In this document: positions 41,557 to 51,667 of the stretch, piece after piece
Numbering within the stretch: position 1 is the stretch's first letter
Layout: the number at the start of each line of letters is the position of its first letter
Assembly (NCBI RefSeq): GCF_004331695.1
Contig: NZ_SJSL01000002.1
Span: forward strand, 1,116,001-1,180,000
Reading direction: 5' to 3'
Length of the DNA: 64,000 bases
Origin: Pedobacter psychroterrae
GTDB lineage: Bacteria > Bacteroidota > Bacteroidia > Sphingobacteriales > Sphingobacteriaceae
The notes under the pieces: model-generated
Database searches by the model: none
Told to the model about the DNA's origin: nothing
Seen by the model: the letters and a program-made list of their open reading frames with translations, nothing else
Program-made: the position numbers and the translations under genes

Positions 41557-43683
41557 ATGGAGGAATTTAAAAAATTTTTAACGCTTATTAACAAGTATAA
41601 ACTTTTGTTGGTAATAGTTCCGTTAATTACCGTAATCATTACTTTCTTCCTCGTTAGGAATCTCCCAAGTACATACGTTTCTCAGGCTCAGCTATCGACC
41701 GGCATCGCAGACGAAAAGCAAAATAATATCATAAATCAAATACTTCCTAATGATCAGGTTAATCAGGGCTTTAGTAATTTGATCGAAATGTTTAAAATGA
41801 AAAAGGTGTTAGATCAGATATCCTATCTGCTAATAATCCATGACCTTACTTCTAAAGAACCTTTTAAGACACCAAGCCCTTTACTTAATACATTAAATGC
41901 GGATGCCAGAAAACATGCCATCGAGGTGTATACTTCAAAATACAACAATAGTGAAAGCCTTAACTTAAATGATGAGGATCAGAATGGACTTAACAGAGTC
42001 CTTGAATCTATGGACTACCATAGCCAGGGCATATCGGGTAAAGTCCAGGTTTTTCGTTCAGGAAACAGTGATTTTTTGATTGTGCAGTGCGAAACTGAAA
42101 ATCCAAAGCTATCCGAATTTATAGCCAATACGCTCTCTCAGGAATTCATTAAATACTATTCTCTGGTAGTGAGTCAAAATCAATTAAAAGCCAACACCTT
42201 TTTAAGCCAACTTCTGGTTAAGAAAACAGATACACTTTCAAAAAGAATGACGGATTTAAGAAGCTATAAGATTAAGAATAGGGTATTAAATCTTGATGAA
42301 CAATCCAAACAACTTTACACAAATATTCTGGATTTTGATAATAAGAAGCAGGCGGCCATACAAAACACTTCCTCTTATGCGGGCGCATTGAATGAAATTG
42401 ATAGAAAATTCAATCCTGAAGAACGTAAATATATTGAGGCAGCGATTTCAAAAATCAATCAGGATATAGTTGCCACCAAGAATGAAATTAGTGGAGTTTA
42501 TGAGGCCTATCTTCAATCAGATTTTGAACCAAGATATAAATCATCGCTTGACTCTCTTCAGAGAATCCTGAATCAGGAAATTCATAAGTCATCAGATCAA
42601 TACCTTTTAAATCCGTTAACCACAAAGCAACAGTTGGTTTCAGAAAAAATAAGACTGGAAATAGAACTAGACCTTTCCAGATATTCTATCAATGCCCTTG
42701 AACGTGAATTAGATAAGTTAAATGCGCAATTTGATATGCTAGTTCCAAAAGAGGCTGAAGTGCAGGCATTGGAAATGAATATAGATATAGCTACCAAGGA
42801 ATATACAGAAATCTTAAGTAAGTATAACGAAAGTAGTTTGGAGTCAGCGTTTTCAAACAAACTAAATTTAATTCAACCAGCTGTTCCCGGGCAGACAAAG
42901 CCTTCCAAAAAGATGCTGCTGGTCATCTTAAGCGGACTCTTCAGTGTATTTTTTTGTCTGTTACTGTTATTCGCCTTATACTTCCTGGACAATTCCATAA
43001 AAGCTCCAATTGAATTGGCAAATAGAACAGGACTTCCTGTTTTAGGTGTATTAAATGATGTGCAGCTATCATCACTTAGCTTGAGGGAGATTTGGGACTC
43101 CAAATCAATTTCTCCGGAATTGATGATGTTTAAAAATCAACTCCGCTCTTTGCGAAATGAAATTGAGAATGATCTTTCAGGGCGTGTGCTTACAGTTAGC
43201 AGCCTTAAGGGCCATGAGGGTAAAAGTTTCATTATCATGAATCTAGCTGCATCTTTGGTTATTACATCAAAAAGAGTATTAATTATTGATGGAAACTTTA
43301 TCAACTCGAACCTGAGTAAAGAATATACTTCAGAAATTTTTCTGGAAGATTTTTTTACAAATCAGGTTAAATTGCCGAATGTTGAAGACAGCGCAGTCAT
43401 TTCGATATTGAAGAACCGCGGTGGAGACAATTCTTTATTGGAAATAGCGACTGAACAACAGATCAAAGAGCGATTTGATTTGTTAAAAAATGTTTTTGAT
43501 ATTATTCTTATTGACACCGCGGCGACTGAAGCAAGCAATCAATTTAAAGAATGGGTGTCACATTCCGATGGTATATTAGGTGTGTTTAAATGCGGAAGAG
43601 CATACAATAGAGAGAATTCAGCTTATATTAAGTACTTTAGAAGTACTGGCTTATTTAAAGGTTGGGTAATGAACAAATACTAA
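41557..43683 (+). CDS. Wzz/GumC-like chain-length protein with BY-kinase-like domain
   Basis: A 708-residue inner-membrane protein. Membrane helix 1 is at about 15-32; a long periplasmic coiled-coil region lies at about 35-445; helix 2 is at about 448-472; and the C-terminal cytoplasmic part (about 510-708) is a P-loop BY-kinase-like domain. Walker A is GHEGKS near residue 554, the A' motif reads LIIDGNF rather than the usual LLIDADLR, and Walker B is IILIDTA. No tyrosine cluster follows: the protein ends GWVMNKY. It should set chain length and export of the polysaccharide; kinase activity is doubtful. It begins directly after the TolC-like stop. Confidence 0.85.
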   Translation: MEEFKKFLTLINKYKLLLVIVPLITVIITFFLVRNLPSTYVSQAQLSTGIADEKQNNIINQILPNDQVNQGFSNLIEMFKMKKVLDQISYLLIIHDLTSKEPFKTPSPLLNTLNADARKHAIEVYTSKYNNSESLNLNDEDQNGLNRVLESMDYHSQGISGKVQVFRSGNSDFLIVQCETENPKLSEFIANTLSQEFIKYYSLVVSQNQLKANTFLSQLLVKKTDTLSKRMTDLRSYKIKNRVLNLDEQSKQLYTNILDFDNKKQAAIQNTSSYAGALNEIDRKFNPEERKYIEAAISKINQDIVATKNEISGVYEAYLQSDFEPRYKSSLDSLQRILNQEIHKSSDQYLLNPLTTKQQLVSEKIRLEIELDLSRYSINALERELDKLNAQFDMLVPKEAEVQALEMNIDIATKEYTEILSKYNESSLESAFSNKLNLIQPAVPGQTKPSKKMLLVILSGLFSVFFCLLLLFALYFLDNSIKAPIELANRTGLPVLGVLNDVQLSSLSLREIWDSKSISPELMMFKNQLRSLRNEIENDLSGRVLTVSSLKGHEGKSFIIMNLAASLVITSKRVLIIDGNFINSNLSKEYTSEIFLEDFFTNQVKLPNVEDSAVISILKNRGGDNSLLEIATEQQIKERFDLLKNVFDIILIDTAATEASNQFKEWVSHSDGILGVFKCGRAYNRENSAYIKYFRSTGLFKGWVMNKY

Positions 43684-43684
43684 T

Positions 43685-44890
43685 ATGTCAAACATGGTTG
43701 ATATCTTTTGGTTGCTATTGCAAATTACTGCAGGTTATAACCTGATATTGCCACTTTTGCTATTTCTTCTATGGAAAATATTCAGTAAGACTGACAAAGG
43801 CGTTGCTAATCAGTATGATATACATGAAATTGACTACGCTATTGTCGTTACAGCATATCAAGAAACACACACCTTGGCAGCTGTGGTGGATTCAATATTA
43901 AATAGTAATTATTCAAAATATTTAGTTTACATCGTCGCCGATAACTGTGATATTTCAGAATTGAAATTTAATGATCCTAGGGTATTTGTATTGAAGCCTC
44001 CATCTACCCTGGCCAGTAATACCCGATCTCATCAGTACGCAATCAATAACTTTAGACGTGAGCATGAATATATCACTATTATTGATAGTGATAATTTGCT
44101 TCATCCGGAATATATAAACCAATTGAATAAAGTTATCAATAATGGATTTATTGCGGTTCAAGGACAGCGAAAAGCTAAAAACCTGGATACAGTATTATCC
44201 AGATTAGATGCGATAAGAGATATTTACTATCATTTTTATGACGGAAGAATCTTGTTTGATCTTGGATCTTCAGCTACCCTTTCCGGATCTGGTATGGCTT
44301 TCCGGACTGATCTATATAAAGAATTTTTAGCTGAATACAACGTCAGTGGTGCCGGATTTGATAAGGTACTCCAATATTTCCTATTAAGAAAGGATTTGAG
44401 AATTGCTGTTTCGGAAGATGCTATCGTATATGATGAAAAAACTTCAAAAGCTGACCAATTAATTAAACAAAGATCCAGATGGATCAATACCTGGTTTAAG
44501 TATTTCAAGTATGGATTTTCCTTGGTTGGCTTGGGAATAAAAAACTTCAGTATTAACCAATTACTGTTCGGAATAACTTTATTAAGACCCCCATTGTTTA
44601 TTTTTATTATTTTGTCCGGCTTGTTTATGATCATAAATATATGGGTAAGCATCACCTATTTTTTCATGTTTTTTGTTGCTTTTACTTTATTTATTTTAAG
44701 CTTTCTAATTGCATTATATAATTCAAAGGCGGACAAGATTTTTTACCATTCATTGTTGAATATTCCCCGCTTTATGGTGCTTCAGCTAGTGTCATTAGTT
44801 CAAAGTAGAAATGCAAATCAGAGGTCTGTTGCCACGAAACACTATCATAGCGAGATCATTGATAAACCTAATGGGAAAGAAAAGAGATGA
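43685..44890 (+). CDS. Family 2 glycosyltransferase, membrane-bound
   Basis: A 401-residue enzyme: an N-terminal membrane helix (about 6-32), a GT2 catalytic domain (about 50-270) with IVVTAYQE, the metal-binding IIDSDNLLHPEY and a QRSRWINTWFKYFK acceptor-side motif (Q/RxxRW type), then three C-terminal membrane helices (about 295-385). This layout is that of membrane GT2 enzymes such as processive or CgeD-like sugar transferases. It begins one base after the kinase-like gene's stop and overlaps the 44-codon gene at its end. Confidence 0.87.
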   Translation: MSNMVDIFWLLLQITAGYNLILPLLLFLLWKIFSKTDKGVANQYDIHEIDYAIVVTAYQETHTLAAVVDSILNSNYSKYLVYIVADNCDISELKFNDPRVFVLKPPSTLASNTRSHQYAINNFRREHEYITIIDSDNLLHPEYINQLNKVINNGFIAVQGQRKAKNLDTVLSRLDAIRDIYYHFYDGRILFDLGSSATLSGSGMAFRTDLYKEFLAEYNVSGAGFDKVLQYFLLRKDLRIAVSEDAIVYDEKTSKADQLIKQRSRWINTWFKYFKYGFSLVGLGIKNFSINQLLFGITLLRPPLFIFIILSGLFMIINIWVSITYFFMFFVAFTLFILSFLIALYNSKADKIFYHSLLNIPRFMVLQLVSLVQSRNANQRSVATKHYHSEIIDKPNGKEKR

Positions 44891-45021
44891 GAGTAGACCC
44901 TTCCAAAATAAGAAAAGATAAGAGTACGAAGGAATTGATTGAGGACCTGACTAAATATTTGGCCTTGCTTTTAGCTTTTGTGTCAGTTTATTATTTTTTT
45001 ATCAAGTTATTGTTTTTATAA
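44887..45021 (+). CDS. Small membrane protein in the exopolysaccharide operon
   Basis: A 44-codon gene that starts inside the stop of the GT2 gene (ATGA overlap) and ends 39 bases before the Wzy-like gene. A charged, basic N-terminus (MRVDPSKIRKDKSTKELIED) is followed by one hydrophobic helix (about 23-44). It would be a single-pass membrane peptide with its N-terminus in the cytosol. The family is unknown. Translational coupling argues that it is real. Confidence 0.6.
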   Translation: MRVDPSKIRKDKSTKELIEDLTKYLALLLAFVSVYYFFIKLLFL

Positions 45022-45060
45022 TGAGCGCCGTTAACCAAACTATAGTTTAATCTAATTTGT

Positions 45061-46512
45061 ATGTGGAAGGATTTTAGTTTGTTTAATCATGTTTCCCAGT
45101 CCTCAGTATTTGCCGTACTTCTCCTGTTTTCTCTCTTAAATGCATTTCTTCTGGTCAATTATGGCTTGGTCATGAGTGTAGCATTGATCATTCTCCTTGT
45201 GGCTTTTCCCATTATGTATTTTGTTGTGGTTTATCCTAAAGTCGGGATTATGACTCTCCTCATTGTTTCTTATATTTTGATGCTGATTATCAGGATCGGG
45301 GTTAATTTTCCTTTAGGAACATTGATAGATGGCCTGCAATTTCTATTGATCCTGGGTTTTTTTATTGCGCAAAAAAGAAATCCAGACTGGGCCATTTATA
45401 AAAATCCGATCACATTTATTATTATACTTTGGGTTGTTTACAATCTGCTGCAAGCCCTAAATCCTGTTGCAGAATCTACATTGGCCTGGCTTTATACGAT
45501 AAGATCTACGGCGATAGTCATGTTGATGTACTTCGTTTTTATGTACCATATTAAATCCATTAAATTTATAAGATTAATTTTAAATGTATGGATAGGGCTG
45601 GCTTTTTTTGCCGCTGCTTATGCATTTAAGCAAGAGTATTTCGGGTTTTTTAAATTTGAGGAAGATTATCTGGCCTCCGACCCTTTGATTATGTCCCTTT
45701 TGTTTATAGGAGGACAGTGGCGTAAATTTTCAATATTCTCAGATCCGGTTGCATTTTCCTTTAATATGGTTATCGGTGCTGTTTTTTCCATAGTAATGCT
45801 TACCTCAGATATTTCGGTACAAAAAAAGATTTTGTACGGATTCTTGGCCATGTTTTTCGCCTTAACTATGGTTTATTCAGGTACCAGAGCAGCATATGTG
45901 CTGATACCTGCTGCACTTCTGCTTTTTATAGTGCTGAAGTTAAATAAAACACTCTTATTTGTTTCTGCTATCGGCTTGTTTTTCTTTTTGATATTGATAA
46001 ATATTCCAACTTCAAACTATAATTTATATAGGTTTCAGACGGCATTTAAACCATCCGATGACGCATCATTTAATGTACGGAAAGTGAATCAGAAAAAAAT
46101 CCAGCCCTATATACAATCACACCCTTTTGGAGGAGGCCTTGGTGCTACAGGAACATGGGGGGAAAGATTTTCCCCAAATTCTTATCTGGCTAAATTCCCG
46201 CCGGATAGTGGCTATGTAAGGGTTGCAGTGGAGTTAGGTTATGTCGGATTATTTTTGTTTTGTACCTTAATGTTTATCATATTGGCTACGGGTATCAGCA
46301 ACTACTATCTGATTAAAGATCCTGAACTAAAAAACTATTGTTTAGCAATGACGCTCATTGTATTTGCACTCCACATTGGTAATTATCCTCAGGAAGCATT
46401 AGTTCAGCTTCCAACAAATGTGTATTTTTACTTATTTGTCGCCCTGATAAACATTACACTTAGATTGGATAGAAAGATTCAGTCAGATAAATTATTGATC
46501 AATGATAATTAG
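45061..46512 (+). CDS. Wzy-like O-antigen/exopolysaccharide polymerase (O-antigen ligase family)
   Basis: A 483-residue integral membrane protein with ten or more hydrophobic segments and a large loop (about 325-380) with NVRKVNQKKIQPYIQSHPFGGGLGATG and DSGYVRVAVELGYVGL, a Wzy_C/O-antigen-ligase-like loop signature (split into two parts). It would join lipid-linked repeat units on the periplasmic side. It overlaps the following GT4 gene by 11 bases. Confidence 0.85.
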   Translation: MWKDFSLFNHVSQSSVFAVLLLFSLLNAFLLVNYGLVMSVALIILLVAFPIMYFVVVYPKVGIMTLLIVSYILMLIIRIGVNFPLGTLIDGLQFLLILGFFIAQKRNPDWAIYKNPITFIIILWVVYNLLQALNPVAESTLAWLYTIRSTAIVMLMYFVFMYHIKSIKFIRLILNVWIGLAFFAAAYAFKQEYFGFFKFEEDYLASDPLIMSLLFIGGQWRKFSIFSDPVAFSFNMVIGAVFSIVMLTSDISVQKKILYGFLAMFFALTMVYSGTRAAYVLIPAALLLFIVLKLNKTLLFVSAIGLFFFLILINIPTSNYNLYRFQTAFKPSDDASFNVRKVNQKKIQPYIQSHPFGGGLGATGTWGERFSPNSYLAKFPPDSGYVRVAVELGYVGLFLFCTLMFIILATGISNYYLIKDPELKNYCLAMTLIVFALHIGNYPQEALVQLPTNVYFYLFVALINITLRLDRKIQSDKLLINDN

Positions 46513-47710
46513 AGGAAAGAATATCGTTATTGTTGGGCTGCAGCCATGGGACACAGAAATTGGCAGTAATTGTAAAAACATTGCTTTGGAATTTTCTAAG
46601 CATAATAAGGTACTGTATGTTAATTCTCCAATGGATAGAATTACCAGTCTTCTTAGAAAAGACGATCATGCCGTTAAAAAAAGACTGGATATTTTAAAGA
46701 CCAAGACAAAAAACATAGAACTGGTTCATCCCAATCTATGGATATTTTATCCTGATGTGATTATTGAATCAATAAATTGGATCAAGATTAATTTTGTCTT
46801 TGATATATTAAACAAATTAAATAACAAGAAGCTTGCTGGTGCTATCTTACGTGCAGTTGAAAAACTGGGTTTTGAAGAATTTATTTTATTCAATGACAAT
46901 GATATCTTTAGAAGTTTTTATCTCAAAGAATATCTAAAGCCTTCACTGAGCATCTATTACTCCAGAGATTACCTGCTGGCGGTTGAATACTGGAGGTATC
47001 ATGGTTCCAGATTAGAGCCTGTTTTGATGTCAAAAAGCGACATTTGTGTGGCTAATTCTGCCTATCTTGCTGCAATCTGTAAAAAATACAATACCAATTC
47101 ATATGATATTGGACAGGGATGTGAGGTAGATATGTTCCTGGATGCCGACAAGCAGCCAATGCCTACGGATATGACAGGTATTTCTCAGCCAATAATAGGG
47201 TATGTTGGCGCGCTTCAATCTCTCAGATTAGACATAGAGATACTAATGCATTTGGCAGTTGAAAGACCCGAGTGGAAGATTGTGCTGGTAGGGCCTGAAG
47301 ATGAGGATTTTAAAAATAGCGATTTACATAGACTTGAAAATGTACATTTTATAGGATCGAAAAACCCGAGCGAGTTACCTTCATTTATCAATTCATTTAC
47401 AATATGCGTAAATCCTCAGCTCTTAAACGAAGTGACTATCGGTAATTATCCAAGGAAAGTTGATGAGTATCTAGCGGTAGGAAAGCCTGTTGTGGCAACT
47501 AAAACCGAAAGTATGGATCTTTTCTCGGGATATGTTTATCTTGCCGATACAAAAGAACAATATGTTGATTTTATCGACCTCGCGTTAAATGAGGATAATT
47601 CTGAATTGACCAGATCCAGGAGGGAATTTGCTTCCGGACACACCTGGGAAGCAAGTGTTCAGAAAATCTATGATGCAGTTAGTAAATTATGGGGTATTGC
47701 TTGTAGTTAA
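46502..47710 (+). CDS. Family 4 glycosyltransferase
   Basis: A 402-residue GT-B enzyme. The C-terminal half carries GT4 features: a first strand IGYVGALQSLRLD, then WKIVLVGPEDEDF, HFIGSKNPSELPSFI and the nucleotide-sugar contact region NYPRKVDEYLAVGKPVVAT. The N-terminal acceptor domain is more variable (ICVANSAYLAAI near residue 182). It overlaps the polymerase gene's end by 11 bases and is followed 5 bases later by the flippase gene. Confidence 0.85.
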   Translation: MIIRGKNIVIVGLQPWDTEIGSNCKNIALEFSKHNKVLYVNSPMDRITSLLRKDDHAVKKRLDILKTKTKNIELVHPNLWIFYPDVIIESINWIKINFVFDILNKLNNKKLAGAILRAVEKLGFEEFILFNDNDIFRSFYLKEYLKPSLSIYYSRDYLLAVEYWRYHGSRLEPVLMSKSDICVANSAYLAAICKKYNTNSYDIGQGCEVDMFLDADKQPMPTDMTGISQPIIGYVGALQSLRLDIEILMHLAVERPEWKIVLVGPEDEDFKNSDLHRLENVHFIGSKNPSELPSFINSFTICVNPQLLNEVTIGNYPRKVDEYLAVGKPVVATKTESMDLFSGYVYLADTKEQYVDFIDLALNEDNSELTRSRREFASGHTWEASVQKIYDAVSKLWGIACS

Positions 47711-47715
47711 TAAAT

Positions 47716-49236
47716 ATGAATAGAACAAGATCAGCCTTTATAGGAGCTATATCCTCACAAGTTTTTACCATAGTTGCCATCTTAATAAATTTGGTTACAA
47801 CCCCATTTATACTCCACCATCTTAACTCGTCGATTTACGGGTTGTCTATCATCATTTTTCAGATAACTACTTATCTTGGAATGTTTGACTTCGGACTCAC
47901 CGCAGGAGTAGAACGATTTTTGGCGGGTACACGAGGTGATAGTGAAGAGGAGAAAGGCAAAATTCAACAGATTATTTCCACATCATTTGTAGTTTATGCC
48001 CTCATGGGGTTGTTAGTTGTAGTAGTTGGAAGCATATTTGCACCATTTGTAGGCGATTTCTTTAAGGTACCTGTTAATTTCAGCGACGATGTTCAAACAA
48101 TTGTTGTAGTATTATCTATCCTGGTCGGACTTCAATTTTTACTTCGGGCAGTTTCTGGAATTTTCTTTGCGCACCAGCGCCAGTTTTTATCCAATACACT
48201 CTCTTTCATACTCAATATAAGTAATATCATTTTCACTGTTTTTTTTGTTTACCTGGGCTATGAGCTATGGAGTTTTGTTTATGCTCAAATACTTGTTTTC
48301 TTATTTAATACGATGCTGACATTGTTCTTTTTTAGGAAACATTATGGATATATCAAGTTTAAAATAGCTGATTTCCAGATGTCTCTTCTGAAAGATATGT
48401 TCTCATACGGGTTCTATCTGTTCATTATAGGGATTGCGGTCCAGATTGTATTTCAGACAGACAGAGTGATTATTGGTTCAATTGTTTCTTTATCTGCGGT
48501 ATCCATTTACGCTTTGACATCAAAACTACCGGAAATGGCTTCACAATTGATATGGAAGATAACGGACAATTCTTTTCCCGGTATGGTGGAATTGTCAAAG
48601 CAGACAGAAACCAGTCCGTTTCTTATCGTACACAATAAATTGATGAAGCTTACAATTTCCCTTTCTACCTCAGCTTTTTGGATAATATGTGCCATAACAG
48701 CACCCTTTATAACCCTTTGGGTGGGGAAGGATTATTTTGCTGGTCAGAATTTTATTTTCATGATATCTTATTTGTATTTAATTCAACTTACCTTCATACA
48801 TGTAAGTTCAATGTGCCTGAATGGCGCGGGAATCGCTCGTCAGCTATCATTGATGTCCATACTCGAAGCTGTTATTAATCTCGGTCTATCTATTTATTTG
48901 GCGAAGACCATGGGTTTAATCGGGGTTCTTATAGGTACTATATCTGCAGGATTATTAACCTCGTTCTGGTATGTTCCTTATCTAACCAGTAAGTTTATGA
49001 AGATTTCAGTAAAATCATATATTTTCTCCTTATTGAAACCAATTTTATTCTGCTCTGTTTTTGACGGAGTAGTCTATGTATTATTCAGAGGTTTTTTTAC
49101 TAAAATTAATAACTGGATAGAGTTTGTATTATATTCAGGTATTTTTTCCTTGTTAATTTTAATTCCTTTAGTTTGGTACAATAAAGATATGTTAAATGAC
49201 ATAAGACAAAAACTCATTAGAAAATCTGCCGCTTAA
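47716..49236 (+). CDS. Wzx-like polysaccharide flippase (MOP superfamily)
   Basis: A 506-residue integral membrane protein with about 12-14 hydrophobic segments, of the oligosaccharide flippase (MOP/MATE-like) family. Typical features are the start SSQVFTIVAILINLVTTPF, FDFGLTAGVERFLAG near residue 55, and YALTSKLPEMASQLIWKITDNSFPGM in the middle (cited in part). It would carry lipid-linked repeat units from cytosol to periplasm. It completes a Wzx/Wzy pathway with the polymerase and Wzz-like genes nearby. Confidence 0.86.
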   Translation: MNRTRSAFIGAISSQVFTIVAILINLVTTPFILHHLNSSIYGLSIIIFQITTYLGMFDFGLTAGVERFLAGTRGDSEEEKGKIQQIISTSFVVYALMGLLVVVVGSIFAPFVGDFFKVPVNFSDDVQTIVVVLSILVGLQFLLRAVSGIFFAHQRQFLSNTLSFILNISNIIFTVFFVYLGYELWSFVYAQILVFLFNTMLTLFFFRKHYGYIKFKIADFQMSLLKDMFSYGFYLFIIGIAVQIVFQTDRVIIGSIVSLSAVSIYALTSKLPEMASQLIWKITDNSFPGMVELSKQTETSPFLIVHNKLMKLTISLSTSAFWIICAITAPFITLWVGKDYFAGQNFIFMISYLYLIQLTFIHVSSMCLNGAGIARQLSLMSILEAVINLGLSIYLAKTMGLIGVLIGTISAGLLTSFWYVPYLTSKFMKISVKSYIFSLLKPILFCSVFDGVVYVLFRGFFTKINNWIEFVLYSGIFSLLILIPLVWYNKDMLNDIRQKLIRKSAA

Positions 49237-49249
49237 TTTTAATAAACAA

Positions 49250-50212
49250 ATGGAATCTAAAACAAACCTACCTTTGATCTCAATTATAATGCCTGCTTAT
49301 AATTCTGAAAAGCTGATTGAAGATTCTATCAATTCTGTAATTAGTCAGACTTATCCCAACTGGGAGCTTATTGTCATTAATGACGGCTCGTCTGACAGTA
49401 CCGCTGATATTGTCACTGGAATTGCAGCGACAGATAGCCGTGTTAAATTATTCAATCAGAAAAATCAGGGTATAGGCGCCAGTAGAAATAACGGTTATGG
49501 GTATTCTTCGGGCAGTTGGATTGGATTCTTAGATCATGATGATCTATGGCATCCACTCAAGTTGGAAAAGCAAATGTCTGCTGTTTCAAAGGACCCCGGA
49601 ATAGATGTAGTATTTTCCAACGGTTGGTTTTTTTACAATAATGATTTAAGCAATGTGACGGACTACCGGACATTAATTGGGACATTTAAACCCGAAGACC
49701 TCTACCTCAGGCAATTGGAAGAAAATTATATCGCTACACTGGCTGTCATTGTCAAACGGGACATTATCGATAGGATAGGTCCCTGGGAGGAAGGAAAGCT
49801 CATTCAGGGATGTGATGATTATGATTATTGGTTTAGAATGGCGATTCAAAAGGCAGTTTTTCATAGCGTAGAGGACCAACTTTTTTACTACCGCAAGCAT
49901 GATAGCAATTATTCTAATAATGCGGTTAAAATGCTTACCGCCGAAGGCTATGTGTTATTAAAAAACTATGATACTTCAATCTTAAATTCCAAAGGTAAAG
50001 TTGTAAAGTTTGAGAAGAAGATCCATTCTGTTTTACTGGATCTTATTAGAAATGGTGAAGTTGAACAGACAAAGAACATTCTTGTCCAGTTGATGGTACT
50101 TATCCCATCGCGCTATATTAATGCCGCATTGAAAATTTTTAAGGTATTAGGACTTAAATCCTACTGGATAGTAAGGATTTTATTTAAGTCAGAAAGGAAC
50201 TTTAAAGTATGA
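49250..50212 (+). CDS. Family 2 glycosyltransferase
   Basis: A 320-residue GT-A enzyme without membrane helices. It opens ISIIMPAYNSEKLIEDSI, has the UDP-site VINDGSSDST (about 48), the metal site FLDHDDLWHP (about 97) and EEGKLIQGCDDYDYWFRM near residue 185, which is typical of GT2 enzymes for side-chain sugars. Its stop overlaps the next gene's start by four bases (ATGA). Confidence 0.9.
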   Translation: MESKTNLPLISIIMPAYNSEKLIEDSINSVISQTYPNWELIVINDGSSDSTADIVTGIAATDSRVKLFNQKNQGIGASRNNGYGYSSGSWIGFLDHDDLWHPLKLEKQMSAVSKDPGIDVVFSNGWFFYNNDLSNVTDYRTLIGTFKPEDLYLRQLEENYIATLAVIVKRDIIDRIGPWEEGKLIQGCDDYDYWFRMAIQKAVFHSVEDQLFYYRKHDSNYSNNAVKMLTAEGYVLLKNYDTSILNSKGKVVKFEKKIHSVLLDLIRNGEVEQTKNILVQLMVLIPSRYINAALKIFKVLGLKSYWIVRILFKSERNFKV

Positions 50213-50772
50213 GGTGGATTGATAATTTAAAAGAATATATAAGAACAGTCAGAACACGATTGTATATATCAAAGAATTTTCCTGCAAGTAAGGCAATTAC
50301 AGTGTCACATGATTTTTCCATGGGTAAGAATAATCTTTTTAAGATCTCATCCCATTCTGAAATCCAAATTCATTCATCGGTCTCAATTAGAAATTTCTGT
50401 AGTATAATAGTAGAAGATTCTGCTAAGCTGGTAATTGAAAGAAGAGTATTTATGAATAACTACTGTTCACTAAACTGTCTGGAAAGCATCAGGATAGGTG
50501 AAAACACCATCATAGGGGAGGGTGTAAAAATATACGACCACAACCACAAATATGTTACTAATCCAGATTTTAAAGTTCATCCAGATCTGTTCTCAACCGC
50601 TCCTGTTACAATTGGTAAAAATTGTTGGATAGGAAGTAATGTAACCATATTGAAAGGTGTGGAAATAGGTGACAATGTTATAATAGGAGCCAACTGTCTT
50701 ATATATAAATCTATTCGAGGCAATAGTATTGTAAAGTCAAAAGCAGAGTTAATCATAGATTCCATCTCTTAA
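50209..50772 (+). CDS. Hexapeptide-repeat sugar acyltransferase
   Basis: A 187-residue left-handed beta-helix acetyltransferase-like protein. Repeats run from about residue 60 to 180 (IGENTIIGEGVKIYDHNH, IGKNCWIGSNVTIL, IGDNVIIGANCLI), with a catalytic-type His in YDHNHKY. It has no membrane segment. It is translationally coupled to the GT2 gene before it and probably acetylates a sugar of the same repeat unit. Confidence 0.86.
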   Translation: MRWIDNLKEYIRTVRTRLYISKNFPASKAITVSHDFSMGKNNLFKISSHSEIQIHSSVSIRNFCSIIVEDSAKLVIERRVFMNNYCSLNCLESIRIGENTIIGEGVKIYDHNHKYVTNPDFKVHPDLFSTAPVTIGKNCWIGSNVTILKGVEIGDNVIIGANCLIYKSIRGNSIVKSKAELIIDSIS

Positions 50773-50782
50773 GCACATATTA

Positions 50783-51658
50783 ATGAATAAACACATAAAT
50801 ATAGTTTTTACAATTGATGAAAATTTTGTACGGCATTTTTCAGTCGCCTTAGTTTCTGTTCTGGAAAATAACAGAAACCTTGACCTCCATATCTATGTAA
50901 TCCATGACATTGTCAATCCTGAAAAATTACATTCAACAGTTGATTTTTTCAAGGAAAAGTACAAGTTTTCTATTGAGTTTTTAACACTCGATAATTCCCT
51001 GCTCGCAGATTATAAAGTATCTCTTCATCTATCAAAGGCAGTTTATTTCAGATTGTTTCTCGCAGAAATTCTCCCGGTAGATATTGACAAGATTTTATTC
51101 CTTGATGCAGACCTGGTTGTAACTGGCTCGCTCACAGAATTGGCTGATTACTGCTTTGCAGATGAGGCTTTACTCGCACAAGATGATATAGAGTTGGATA
51201 TAAATATCAAACGTCTGAATGACATGGGTTTCCCAGTTAAGAAATATTTTAATGCAGGAGTCATGCTCATTAATCTTAAATTCTGGAGGTCAGGGGACTA
51301 TTCAAAGAAACTGCTTGAAATAGCAAATATGTACATGGACAAATTGAGTTGGTGGGATCAAGATATTCTAAATATCTGTTTTTATGATAATTGGAAGTAT
51401 TTTGATAAAACATATAACGCGCTTCACTTACGAAGGAAGCTGATAAAACTCCCCATTATCATTCATTATGCCGGGCCCTCAAAACCATGGCAATATATGA
51501 ACGGCAATCCGTACAAATCTTATTATTGGAAATACCACAAACTAACACCATTCAAAAATATTCCAATTGAAGGGCGTACACTAAAAAACATCTGGTGGAA
51601 GAACTATGTTGGTTTTAAAATCTTATTAATTAACACATTTACAGATAAAAACTATTAG
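50783..51658 (+). CDS. Family 8 glycosyltransferase (copy 1)
   Basis: A 291-residue GT-A enzyme. GT8 features: the start INIVFTIDENFVRHFSVAL, the DxD motif LFLDADLVVTGSL near residue 100, FNAGVMLINLKFWR, WWDQDILN (about 190) and a His in IIHYAGPSKPW near the C-terminus. GT8 enzymes transfer galactose, glucose or similar sugars with retention. A second GT8 gene lies three genes downstream. Confidence 0.9.
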   Translation: MNKHINIVFTIDENFVRHFSVALVSVLENNRNLDLHIYVIHDIVNPEKLHSTVDFFKEKYKFSIEFLTLDNSLLADYKVSLHLSKAVYFRLFLAEILPVDIDKILFLDADLVVTGSLTELADYCFADEALLAQDDIELDINIKRLNDMGFPVKKYFNAGVMLINLKFWRSGDYSKKLLEIANMYMDKLSWWDQDILNICFYDNWKYFDKTYNALHLRRKLIKLPIIIHYAGPSKPWQYMNGNPYKSYYWKYHKLTPFKNIPIEGRTLKNIWWKNYVGFKILLINTFTDKNY

Positions 51659-51667
51659 CGTGGCTGA

